The translations under genes were made by a program, and so were the position numbers. Of a stretch of 64,000 bases of DNA, positions 1 to 7,048 are shown piece after piece. Positions within the stretch are counted from its first letter, which is position 1, and the number at the start of each line of letters is the position of its first letter. Origin of the DNA: Stenotrophomonas sp. MYb238 (GTDB lineage: Bacteria; Pseudomonadota; Gammaproteobacteria; Xanthomonadales; Xanthomonadaceae); assembly GCF_009496535.1 (NCBI RefSeq), contig NZ_WIDL01000011.1, forward strand, positions 62,001 through 126,000. The letters are read 5' to 3'. The notes beneath the pieces were generated by a model, which had not been told where the DNA came from, did not search any database, and saw only the letters and a program-made list of their open reading frames with translations.

Positions 1-104
1 TAGACCGCGCCGTTGGGCAGCACGCCGCTGAAGGCGACGTCCGCGGCAGCGCACGGCCATGCCGCGGTCGCGACGCAGGCCAGCAGCAACATCCTGCAGT
101 ACAT
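1..104 (-). CDS. 5' end of a secreted protein, probable C39-type peptidase of the Fap-like locus (partial)
   Basis: The first 34 codons are visible; the gene runs off the window at position 1. The start ATG at 104 is chosen because GGAG lies seven bases upstream; an alternative ATG is four codons further in. The N-terminus is a short signal peptide (hydrophobic MLLLACVATAAWPCAA, cleavage near AAA/D) followed by ADVAFSGVLPNGAV. It is the last visible gene of a minus-strand group of Fap-like amyloid genes. Fap operons encode a C39 cysteine peptidase (FapD) beside the amyloid subunits, and mature proteins of that type can begin with a similar short strand. The catalytic Cys and His lie outside the window, so the function is inferred from context and not seen. 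Confidence 0.5.
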   Translation of the reverse strand, partial: MYCRMLLLACVATAAWPCAAADVAFSGVLPNGAV

Positions 105-132
105 GGCGGTCTCCGATACGGGTCCGGCAGGT

Positions 133-173
133 GGGAGCCCTTGCCCGCGAGGGGTACGGGGACAAGGGCTCCC
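133..173. terminator. Long inverted repeat between amyloid gene and peptidase gene
   Basis: GGGAGCCCTTG at 133-143 pairs perfectly with CAAGGGCTCCC at 163-173 (11 bp), with a C/G-rich loop. There is no T-tract, so it is either an RNA hairpin that attenuates or stabilises the transcript between the two minus-strand genes, or a REP-like palindrome. It lies in the 147-bp gap between the amyloid gene stop (252) and the next start (104). Confidence 0.45.
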
Positions 174-251
174 GGGATCGCCCGGTCATTGGCGGATGGC
201 CGGGCGTACCGCTTGCGTCAGGGCCCGCCGCTCACCGGCGGACCGCGACTG

Positions 252-1745
252 TCACTGGCCGCCTTCGCCGCCACCGCCTCCGCCACCGCCGCCGGTGGAG
301 GGCTGCGCCACCGCGAGCGCCAGGCTGTTGGCCTGCAGGTTGCCGGTGCCGGCGGAGACGTTCACGCCGATGTTGCCCGACGCCCCGCTGAAGGCGCTGC
401 CGGACAGGCTGGCGGTGTTGGTGGCATTGACCGCGATCCAGTCCACGTCCACCACCTGGCCGCTCAGGCTCGCCACCAGATCGGCGGTGCCCATTTCCGA
501 GAACGACAGGTTGCCGTGCTCATCCGTATCCCAGGCCATGCCGCCCACGCCCGGACGGTTGGGGTTGGCCACGGCGCCCTGGGTCTGGAAGTCCCAGTCG
601 CTGTGCCCGGTCTGGTCGCCGGCCGGATGCGTGTCGCCGGTCCAGTTGTCCGGGTAGAAGTTGGTCTTCTGGTAGGAATTGCCGGTGCCGTTGTAGCTGC
701 CGGTCCCGCTGCCGCGGGTGGTGCCTGCAACCCTGCCGCCCAGGCTGAGCGCGTAGGTGTTCACCACGTAGTCGTAGTACCCGTTGTTCTCCACGTTGTT
801 GCCGGTGGAGACCTGGTTGGAACTGATGCTCGACTGCGCGTAGGCGGAGGTGGCCACGGAGGCGGCGAGCGCGTTCTTCTGCTCGTTGTTGTTGCCCGAG
901 GTGACGTTGACGCCGATGTTGCCGGCGGCGTTGGCGAAGGCGTTGCCGCCGATGCCCGCGTCGTTGGTCACGCCGTGGTTCATCGTCATGTTGTTCATGC
1001 CGCTCTGGTTGACGAATACCTCGGCGTCGGCCATGCCGAAGCTGAAGGACGCATCGGCCGCGGAGAGCGAGGCGGCATTGTCCTGGGCGTTGTTGTCGCC
1101 GGCGGCGGCGTTGAAGCCCAGGTTGCCCGAGGCGTTGGAGCCCACGTCGTCGGCGATGGACGCCGAGTTCTCCAGCAGGCCGTTCTCGGCGTTGTTGCCG
1201 GAGATCGACTGGCGGTTGTCGACCACGGCGATGGCCGCCGAATCGATGGTGATGTCGCCGCTGATGGTCGGGTCGCCGGAGAACTGGATGTCCGAGCCCA
1301 GGCGCAGGTCCTTCTCCAGGTTCACGTCCACGCCGTGGTTGTTCTTCTCCCTGCGCTCGTCGGAACTGACGCTGGACGTCCTCTGCACGTCCTCGCGCAC
1401 CTCGGTGTTGGAGCGCGAATCCAGGTAGCGCAGCGTCGCGGCGGCATCCAGCTTCAGGTCCACGTCGGTATCGACCGTGGTGTTCTGGGTGTTGTTGCGG
1501 ATGTCGCTGGTGCTGGTGTTGGTACTGGTATTGGTGCTGGTGTTCGTGCGGGTGTTGGTGTCGTTGTTCGTATTGGTGTTGGTATTGGTATTGGTGTTCG
1601 TGTTGGTACGGGTTTCGGTCACGTTGTGCTGGTGATCGATGTCGGCGCTGGCGTTCTGGTCGTCGTCGGCCGCATTGGCTGCGGTGCTGGCGACCAGCGC
1701 GGCAACCGCCATGGCGAGTACCGTCCATTTGACATTCGCTTTCAT
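252..1745 (-). CDS. Fap-like functional amyloid / adhesin protein with Thr-Asn tract
   Basis: Secreted protein of 497 residues. The start ATG at 1745 has GAAGAGGGC upstream and opens a clean signal peptide (MKANVKWTVLAMAVAALVASTAANA). Residues 43-80 are a low-complexity Thr-Asn/Thr-Ser tract. The rest carries at least three imperfect repeats of the type SGNIGVNVxxGxxNxQxN: GNASGNLGFNAAAGDNNAQDN, GNIGVNVTSGNNNEQKN and GNIGVNVSAGTGNLQAN. These Asn/Gln/Gly repeats resemble the repeat units of Pseudomonas FapB/FapC amyloid subunits. The C-terminus is a poly-Gly tail ending GEGGQ. It is third in a minus-strand group with two other small secreted proteins. The likely role is an extracellular amyloid fibre subunit or adhesin in biofilm. 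Assignment as FapC rather than another Fap-repeat protein is uncertain. Confidence 0.7.
   Translation of the reverse strand: MKANVKWTVLAMAVAALVASTAANAADDDQNASADIDHQHNVTETRTNTNTNTNTNTNTNNDTNTRTNTSTNTSTNTSTSDIRNNTQNTTVDTDVDLKLDAAATLRYLDSRSNTEVREDVQRTSSVSSDERREKNNHGVDVNLEKDLRLGSDIQFSGDPTISGDITIDSAAIAVVDNRQSISGNNAENGLLENSASIADDVGSNASGNLGFNAAAGDNNAQDNAASLSAADASFSFGMADAEVFVNQSGMNNMTMNHGVTNDAGIGGNAFANAAGNIGVNVTSGNNNEQKNALAASVATSAYAQSSISSNQVSTGNNVENNGYYDYVVNTYALSLGGRVAGTTRGSGTGSYNGTGNSYQKTNFYPDNWTGDTHPAGDQTGHSDWDFQTQGAVANPNRPGVGGMAWDTDEHGNLSFSEMGTADLVASLSGQVVDVDWIAVNATNTASLSGSAFSGASGNIGVNVSAGTGNLQANSLALAVAQPSTGGGGGGGGGEGGQ
1506..1607 (-). repeat. In-frame degenerate 6-bp tandem repeat encoding Thr-Asn/Thr-Ser
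   Basis: About 100 bp of short tandem units (ACCAAC and ACCAGC families on the coding strand) encode residues 47-80 of the amyloid protein as alternating Thr-Asn, then Thr-Asn-Thr-Ser. Units are multiples of three, so slippage would change linker length without breaking the frame. The base composition is less GC-rich than the flanks. Confidence 0.85.
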
Positions 1746-1792
1746 GGTGCCCTCTTCAGGTTTTCTGATGCATCGGGTGGATGGAACCTTGT

Positions 1793-2428
1793 TTACGGGA
1801 TGCCTTGCACGGAAATGCCGATCCGGTTTTCCACGGCATTGCCTGATCCCGCGATCTGATTGAGTTGCAGCACACCACCGAAGCCGCGCAACGCGGTTGC
1901 CTCCACCGCCACCTTGCGGATGGCGCGTGGATCGCCGGCAACGAACCGCTCCCCTGCCGACGCGAACGCGGACGGCGAGGCCATCGCTTCGTCCCCCGCT
2001 TCGCGTATGCCCTGTGCGGCCAGCGAAACGGCCACGGAGTTGAGCTCCGCATTGCCGCCGCCACTGGCCTGGTTGATCGAAACGACGCCGCCGGCGCCGG
2101 CCAGCGCATTGCCGCCGATGCTGGCCGATGCGGCCAACGGCGCGGTGGCCTGGCTGTCGGCCTGCGCTTGGCGCGCGTGGATGCCGGCATCGGCACGGCG
2201 TCCGACCGCCACGCTGTGCAGGTTGGCCTGCAGATTGAGATCGCCCGCCGCCTGGTTGATGCGGATCGCCCCCTGGCTGCCGGCCAGCGCGTTGCCGTCG
2301 ATGCGGCTGCTCTGCAGGTAGGTCAGCATCGGCGCGTAGGGATCGGCCTGCTGCGCCCAGGCCGCGGCGCTGCCCGACAGCAGCACGAACAGCAGCGGCA
2401 GGCGACCGGCGGGAGCGCGCGCGCTCAT
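1793..2428 (-). CDS. Secreted Fap-repeat protein (minor amyloid / nucleator-like)
   Basis: 211 residues with a signal peptide (PLLFVLLSGSAAAWA, cleavage near AWA/QQ). The start has GGAGG about ten bases upstream. The mature part has three evenly spaced motifs, IRINQAAGDLNLQAN, VSINQASGGGNAELN and LQLNQIAGSGNAVEN. These share the INQxxGxxNxxxN pattern of amyloid repeats in Fap and curli proteins. The stop is 47 bp upstream of the larger amyloid gene, and only two bases separate it from the preceding gene. A role as minor subunit or nucleator comparable with FapB is inferred from size, repeats and position; no enzymatic motif is visible. Confidence 0.6.
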   Translation of the reverse strand: MSARAPAGRLPLLFVLLSGSAAAWAQQADPYAPMLTYLQSSRIDGNALAGSQGAIRINQAAGDLNLQANLHSVAVGRRADAGIHARQAQADSQATAPLAASASIGGNALAGAGGVVSINQASGGGNAELNSVAVSLAAQGIREAGDEAMASPSAFASAGERFVAGDPRAIRKVAVEATALRGFGGVLQLNQIAGSGNAVENRIGISVQGIP

Positions 2429-2430
2429 GT

Positions 2431-2964
2431 TCAGCGGCCTCCCGGCGCGGCCGGCTGGCCGAGTGGGAACTGCGCCAGCGCCCCGCGCACCTGGTCGCCG
2501 ATGCCGCGGGTGGCCCCGCCGACCGCGCCCATCGGTCCGCCGATGGTGCGCGCGAGCTGGGCGCCGGACAGCATGCCGCCCTCGCCCATGGCATGGCCCA
2601 GCGTCGTGCCGACCATGCCGCTGGTGACGCGTTCGACCGTGGTCTGCCCGGCATGCGCGGACGCTGGCCGTTCCATCGCCGAGTCGATGGACGCATAGGC
2701 GTCTTCGTCCAGTTCGTCGATGCCGTCGCCGCCTCCCAGCGCGGCGGCCAGTTCCCGGCGTGGCGACGGATCGACGATCAGCGCCATTCCCGGCGGGTGC
2801 ATGCGGTATGCCGGACGCGCGGGAACGTCGCGCAGCAGGACGATCTCGCCCGGGCGCGCCTTCACGCCCTGGCGCGCGCCCGAGGCCTGGGCGATGCCGC
2901 TGGCGCCCAGCGTCAGCAGCAATCCGATCAGGATCGGAAACGGATATGAGGTCCTACCAGCCAT
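2431..2964 (-). CDS. Exported protein at the head of the Fap-like operon, unknown function
   Basis: 177 residues. The start at 2964 is preceded by GGGGAGGCAGGGCG, a strong ribosome site. The N-terminus has a signal peptide (PFPILIGLLLTLGASGIAQA). The middle is acidic (DGIDELDEDAYASIDSAME). The C-terminal third is Gly/Ala-rich (GMVGTTLGHAMGEGGMLSGAQ; IGGPMGAVGGATRGIGDQ), like a glycine-zipper or small membrane-interacting segment. It is the first gene of the minus-strand operon and nearly touches the next gene. I do not recognise the family; position suggests an accessory factor for amyloid secretion or assembly. Confidence 0.6.
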   Translation of the reverse strand: MAGRTSYPFPILIGLLLTLGASGIAQASGARQGVKARPGEIVLLRDVPARPAYRMHPPGMALIVDPSPRRELAAALGGGDGIDELDEDAYASIDSAMERPASAHAGQTTVERVTSGMVGTTLGHAMGEGGMLSGAQLARTIGGPMGAVGGATRGIGDQVRGALAQFPLGQPAAPGGR

Positions 2965-3077
2965 CGCCCTGCCTCCCCGGTCAACGCGGGAGTCGGAGCA
3001 GCATCCATGCCAGGTCTATTTTCCCTTTCGGTACAATGGGTTGCATGTGAAACCCGGATGTCGTGTCTGTATCGCGC

Positions 3078-3194
3078 GTTACACCCCACAACGCGCGCCA
3101 CGGGCGGCCGGAACAGGTGGCGACGCACCGCCGGGGCATCGCGCCGCGGTGTAACGGTCCGTTTACAGGGGGCGCTACAGCGTGTTACACCGCG
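3078..3194. promoter_or_regulatory. GTTACACC operator cluster upstream of the Fap-like operon
   Basis: The octamer GTTACACC occurs three times in the 401-bp gene-free stretch 2965-3365: at 3078-3085, inverted at 3148-3155 and at 3184-3191. The last two extend to an 11-bp inverted repeat, CGCGGTGTAAC (3145-3155) and GTTACACCGCG (3184-3194), separated by 28 bp that also hold GTTTACAG. The cluster lies 115-230 bp upstream of the first amyloid gene, as expected for a regulator site or folded leader. No known regulator motif is recognised. A TACAAT box on the plus strand (3033-3038) has no plus-strand gene after it. Nothing else is seen in this stretch apart from the hairpin at 3329-3355. Confidence 0.5.
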
Positions 3195-3328
3195 TCGCTT
3201 CGGCGGGAAGCGGACGGGCAGACGCGTCCTGCCGGCGCCGCGGCAGCGGCCCTGTTCCTCGATCCATGCGGGAGACGGCGCGCCGAGCGGCGCATGCCAA
3301 TGCGGGCGGGCCATCGATGCCGCCGCGC

Positions 3329-3355
3329 TCCGGGCCGGAAACGCTCCGGCCCGGA
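3329..3355 (-). terminator. Hairpin downstream of the M16 peptidase operon
   Basis: TCCGGGCCGG (3329-3338) and CCGGCCCGGA (3346-3355) form a perfect 10-bp stem with a 7-nt loop, 11 bp after the stop of the minus-strand M16 gene. There is no U-tract on either strand, so termination would be weak or assisted. Confidence 0.45.
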
Positions 3356-3365
3356 GACGGCGGCT

Positions 3366-4787
3366 TCAGCGTTCCTCGACGCCGAAGGTGCCGAACGGCG
3401 CCAGCTGCGGCGCCACCGCGTCGCGGTCGCCGACCACGATCACCGACTGCGCGTCCGGCGCGTAGTAGCGCGCGGCCACCGCCTGCAGTTGCGCCGCATC
3501 GACCGCGCGGATCCGGCCCACGTACTGGCCCAGGAACTCGGCCGGCAACCCGGCCAGCCAGTTGGTCGCAAGGGTCGCGGCCACCGTGCCCTGCAGCTGG
3601 TTGCCGATCAGGTAGCCGCCGGCGACGTAGCGCTTGGTCGACTCCAGTTCCGCGGCCGGCACCGGCTCCTTGCCCAGGCGATCGAATTCCCCGAAGAACT
3701 CCTTCAAGGACGCGCCGGTGACCTCGTTGCGCACGTCGGCCGATGCCACCAGGTTGCCGCCGGCACGCAGCGCCGCCAATCGTGCGCCGGCACCATAGGT
3801 GTAGCCCTTTTCCTCGCGCAGGTTCTGGTTGAGGCGGCTGCTGATGCCGCTGCCCAGCACGGTGCTGGCCAACTGCAAAGGCACGTAGTCCGGGTCGGTG
3901 GCGGCGATGGCCGGGCGGCCGATCCGGAAGGTGGACTGCACGCTGCCCGGCCGCGGCAGGATCGTGCGTTTGGCCGCCGCCTGCCGCGGTGCCGGCGCCG
4001 TGTCCGCCACCGCCTCGCCCTGCCCCTGCCAGTCGCCGAAGGCACGTTCGGCCTCGGCGAAGGCGGTGGCCGCATCGATCTTGCCGGTGATCACCAGCAG
4101 GCCATGTCCCGGACGGAAGCGGCGCGCGTGTTCGTGTTTCAGCGCCGCCGGGGTCAGTGCCGGCAAGGTGGCGTGGTCCAGTTGCGTGCGCGCATACGGA
4201 TGGTCGCCGTAGACCGCCTGCAGCAGCGCGCGCGAGGCGCGGAAACCCGGCTGCGCTTCAGCCGCCTTCAGTTCCTCGGCGGCGTTGGCGCGGGCCAGCT
4301 CCACCTCGTCGTCGGCGAAGGACGGCGTGCGCGCGACCTCGGCGAGCAGGGCCAGCATCGGCTTGGCCTGCGAGGCCAGCGCCTGGCCGCTGACCAGCAC
4401 GCCGTCGACGCTGGCACTGGCGCCGACGCTGCCGCCCATGCCCTGGGCCAGCTCGGCGATCTGGCGCGCGTCGCGCGCCGCGGTGCCCGCGGTGAGCAGC
4501 TGCGCCAGCACGCTGGCGAAACCGGGCGTGGCGGCGGCATCGGCGGCCAGCCCGGCGTCGCGCATGGCCAGCACGTAGTCCACGCGCGGCAGTCCGTCGC
4601 GCGGCACGACCCAGACCTCCAGGCCGTTGCCCAGCGTTTTGCGCGAGATGTCCGGCACCGGCAGCGGCTTGTCGGCCGCATAACCCGGCAGGCCGGCGGG
4701 CAGCGCCGGTGTGGCGGCATTGGCGCCAGCGGAGGCGAGCGAAAGGGCCAGGCCCATCGCGAGCAGGCACGGCATTGTCTTGATCAT
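3366..4787 (-). CDS. M16 family peptidase-like protein, non-catalytic partner
   Basis: 473 residues with a signal peptide (ending SAGANA) and the two-lobed M16 (pitrilysin/insulinase, MPP-like) fold. The position of the zinc motif HxxEH is replaced by SVLAQ in GFASVLAQLLTAGT, so it cannot bind catalytic zinc. The C-terminal lobe keeps the Arg/Tyr substrate-binding element in NLREEKGYTYGAGARL. This is the usual division of labour in two-gene periplasmic M16 systems, where one subunit carries zinc and the other carries the Arg/Tyr pair. The start lies 10 bp after the stop of the active partner, so the two are co-transcribed and probably form a heterodimer. Confidence 0.9.
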   Translation of the reverse strand: MIKTMPCLLAMGLALSLASAGANAATPALPAGLPGYAADKPLPVPDISRKTLGNGLEVWVVPRDGLPRVDYVLAMRDAGLAADAAATPGFASVLAQLLTAGTAARDARQIAELAQGMGGSVGASASVDGVLVSGQALASQAKPMLALLAEVARTPSFADDEVELARANAAEELKAAEAQPGFRASRALLQAVYGDHPYARTQLDHATLPALTPAALKHEHARRFRPGHGLLVITGKIDAATAFAEAERAFGDWQGQGEAVADTAPAPRQAAAKRTILPRPGSVQSTFRIGRPAIAATDPDYVPLQLASTVLGSGISSRLNQNLREEKGYTYGAGARLAALRAGGNLVASADVRNEVTGASLKEFFGEFDRLGKEPVPAAELESTKRYVAGGYLIGNQLQGTVAATLATNWLAGLPAEFLGQYVGRIRAVDAAQLQAVAARYYAPDAQSVIVVGDRDAVAPQLAPFGTFGVEER

Positions 4788-4797
4788 GGCGGTGTCC

Positions 4798-6165
4798 TCA
4801 CTTCTGCTCGGCGGGGGCCAGCATCGCCGCCGGCTTGCGGTCGATGACGGTGCGGTTGGCGGTGGTCAGGTAGGTGCGCGCGGCGCGCTGCACGTCGGCG
4901 GCGTCGACCGCCTCGATCCAGCCCGGGATCCGGTTGACCACGTTGGCGTCACCCCACAGGGTCTGCAGCTTGGCCAGGGCGTCGGCGCGATCCAGGAACA
5001 TCTCCAGGCCGTCGTACCACTGCGCCAGCAGCTGGGTCTTGACCCGCGCCAGGGTGGCCGCGTCCACGCCTTCGCTGGCGACCCGGGCGATTTCCGCGTC
5101 GATGCCGGACAGCACCGCGTCGGCATCGTGGTCGGGCTTGTACATCGCGAACACCACGAACAGGGTCGGGCCGTCGTATTCCCAGGCGCTGGTCAGGCCG
5201 TAGAGCGACTCGACGTTCAAGGCCAGCTGGCGGCCCTTGACCAGTCCCTGGTGCAGGCGCGAGGCATCGCCTTCGGCCAGCAGCGCGCCCAGCACCGCCA
5301 TCGGCGCCTGGTCGCGGCTGCCGCGGTCGGGCATCATCCAGCCCACCGCCAGCGCCGGCACCTGCGCCAGCGCGTCGGACTGCTGCAGGCGGATCTCCTT
5401 CGTGTTCAGCCCTTCGGCGTAGTCCGGGCGCGGCGGCGTCGGCCGCGCCGGGATGTCGCCGAAGTAGCGTCTGGCCAGGGCGAAGCCCTGCTCCGGGGTG
5501 ACGTCGCCGGCGATGGACAGCACCGCGTTGTTGGGGCCGTAGAAATCGCGGTGGAAACCGCGCACGTCGTCGAGGCTGGCGTTCTCCAGGTCGTGGAAGC
5601 TGCCGTAGCCGTCGTGGTTGTTCTCCCACTTGGAGAACGCGTGCTGGCCGATGTCGATCCACATGAACCCGCCGTAGGGCTGGTTCTGCACGTTGTTGCG
5701 GATCTCCTCCTTGACCACGTCCTGCTGGTTCCTCAGCGTCTCCGGGTTGAAGTCCAGCGTGCGCATGCGGTCCGCTTCCAGCCACAGCATCGGCTCCAGC
5801 GCCGATACCGGCGCGGTCTCGATGTAGTTGGTGAAGTCGGCGCGGGTGGAGCCGTTGTTGCGGCCGCCGCCGCCGGTGATCACGCTGTCGAACACGCCCT
5901 TGCGCGCCTGCGGCGTGCCCTGGAACATCAGGTGCTCGAACAGGTGCGCAAAGCCGGTGCGGTTGCGCGGCTCCAGGCGCATCCCGACGTGGTAGACCAC
6001 GCTGATGCCGACCACCGGCGCGCTGTGGTCCTCGGACACCACCACGGTCAGGCCGTTGTCGAGTTTCTCGACCGCCACCGGCCCCCGCCACTGGTCGGCG
6101 TCGGCGGCAGCCGCCGTGCCGGCCAGCGCGCAGCCGGCCAGCAGGAGCATGCGTTGCAGCATCAT
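4798..6165 (-). CDS. M16 family zinc metallopeptidase, catalytic subunit
   Basis: 455 residues, exported (signal peptide MLLLAGCALAGTAAAA). The inverted zinc motif HLFEH is at residues 74-78 (His74, Glu77, His78). The downstream glutamate region, VVKEEIRNNV, supplies the third ligand. Length fits the bacterial MPP-like M16B group. The start has AAAGGAG upstream. Role: periplasmic degradation of peptides or misfolded fragments together with the adjacent degenerate partner. The C-terminal lobe lacks an obvious RxxxxxY pair, complementing the partner. Confidence 0.92.
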   Translation of the reverse strand: MMLQRMLLLAGCALAGTAAAADADQWRGPVAVEKLDNGLTVVVSEDHSAPVVGISVVYHVGMRLEPRNRTGFAHLFEHLMFQGTPQARKGVFDSVITGGGGRNNGSTRADFTNYIETAPVSALEPMLWLEADRMRTLDFNPETLRNQQDVVKEEIRNNVQNQPYGGFMWIDIGQHAFSKWENNHDGYGSFHDLENASLDDVRGFHRDFYGPNNAVLSIAGDVTPEQGFALARRYFGDIPARPTPPRPDYAEGLNTKEIRLQQSDALAQVPALAVGWMMPDRGSRDQAPMAVLGALLAEGDASRLHQGLVKGRQLALNVESLYGLTSAWEYDGPTLFVVFAMYKPDHDADAVLSGIDAEIARVASEGVDAATLARVKTQLLAQWYDGLEMFLDRADALAKLQTLWGDANVVNRIPGWIEAVDAADVQRAARTYLTTANRTVIDRKPAAMLAPAEQK

Positions 6166-6276
6166 GGAGCGACTCCTTTCGTTGTCATGGGCAGGCCGGA
6201 CGGCCGCCGCTATGATGCGCCGGGGGTAATTGGGATATCCACAGGACTTCCGACACCCCTGCGATAGTCGCTCGGT

Positions 6277-7020
6277 TCAGCGGTTCAACAATCCCGCGCT
6301 CTCCCGCCACTGCGGCTCCGGTGGCTGCGGCAACAACTCGTTGAAAGCGCGCCAGAGCATGGTCGTGGCATTTTCTGCCTGCGCATTGCAATTACGGCTG
6401 CGTGCCGCATAGCGGCCATTGACGCAGGCTTCAAGAAATACCGGATTCCCATCGAGGCAAGCAAAGGCAGCCGCATCCTGAGGCGCATGCCAGAGTGCTT
6501 CATCACTCCAGAGTTTCCTGATTTTTTCCAGCTCGATGCGTGACTTCCGCACATGGGCGACGGGAACGACAAGGTCGCCAGACCGCGCAGCGACGATCTT
6601 GCCCGCGGAGGGAGGGGGCGGTGGCGGGATGGCGCCGCCGTGACTCCATGCGATATCGACGTGATCCCGCTCCACATCGATGACGATCTTCCACGTCGGC
6701 CCCCACGCATCCTTGCCGATGCGTGCGACATAGCGTTCCTTGTTGCCGCGAAAATCGTTTCGTTCCGGATTACCGCATTGCCAGGCAAGCGCCTCGGAGC
6801 GCCCTGCCTGACTCCAATCCCCCCAATTGACCACTTGGCGGGTGGGCAACTCCGACGCATCCATTCCACTACGCGGAAACTCGATCCACGGCGCCGCATC
6901 GAGGTCGACGGGAGCAGGAGAACCACGGCCGCCAATACCCACAACAGCAGCGCCGGCCAGACCCAGCAGCGTGCTCCACACGGCGACCCGGGTCAGATTC
7001 AGCGGTGTTCCCATGGCCAT
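6277..7020 (-). CDS. Membrane-anchored hypothetical protein
   Basis: 247 residues. The N-terminus has one hydrophobic segment (VAVWSTLLGLAGAAVVGIGG), then a soluble domain rich in Trp and charged residues. It contains WGDWSQAGRSEALAWQCGN and a proline run (AIPPPPPPSAG) near the middle. The C-terminal part holds several Cys (FACLDGNPVFLEACVNGRYA, SRNCNAQ). Base composition is noticeably less GC-rich than the neighbours, hinting at a lineage-specific or acquired gene. A second start lies two codons in. It is 28 bp downstream of the symporter gene on the same strand. No family recognised. Confidence 0.6.
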   Translation of the reverse strand: MAMGTPLNLTRVAVWSTLLGLAGAAVVGIGGRGSPAPVDLDAAPWIEFPRSGMDASELPTRQVVNWGDWSQAGRSEALAWQCGNPERNDFRGNKERYVARIGKDAWGPTWKIVIDVERDHVDIAWSHGGAIPPPPPPSAGKIVAARSGDLVVPVAHVRKSRIELEKIRKLWSDEALWHAPQDAAAFACLDGNPVFLEACVNGRYAARSRNCNAQAENATTMLWRAFNELLPQPPEPQWRESAGLLNR

Positions 7021-7048
7021 CCCCTGCGGATGAGAAGCAGCCCTGCGG

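Noticed and set aside
1506-1607. CRISPR array or coding-off phase variation in the short repeat
   Set aside because: Units are six bases without spacers and in frame; slippage would not shut the gene off.
141-1859. Long plus-strand open frame opposite the amyloid gene
   Set aside because: Its product is a Val/Gly/His-biased shadow of the Thr/Asn repeats, with no ribosome site or family similarity.
3033-3038. TACAAT box on the plus strand as promoter of a small RNA
   Set aside because: No -35, no terminator or conserved RNA shape downstream, and no plus-strand gene for 5 kb; kept only as a remark.
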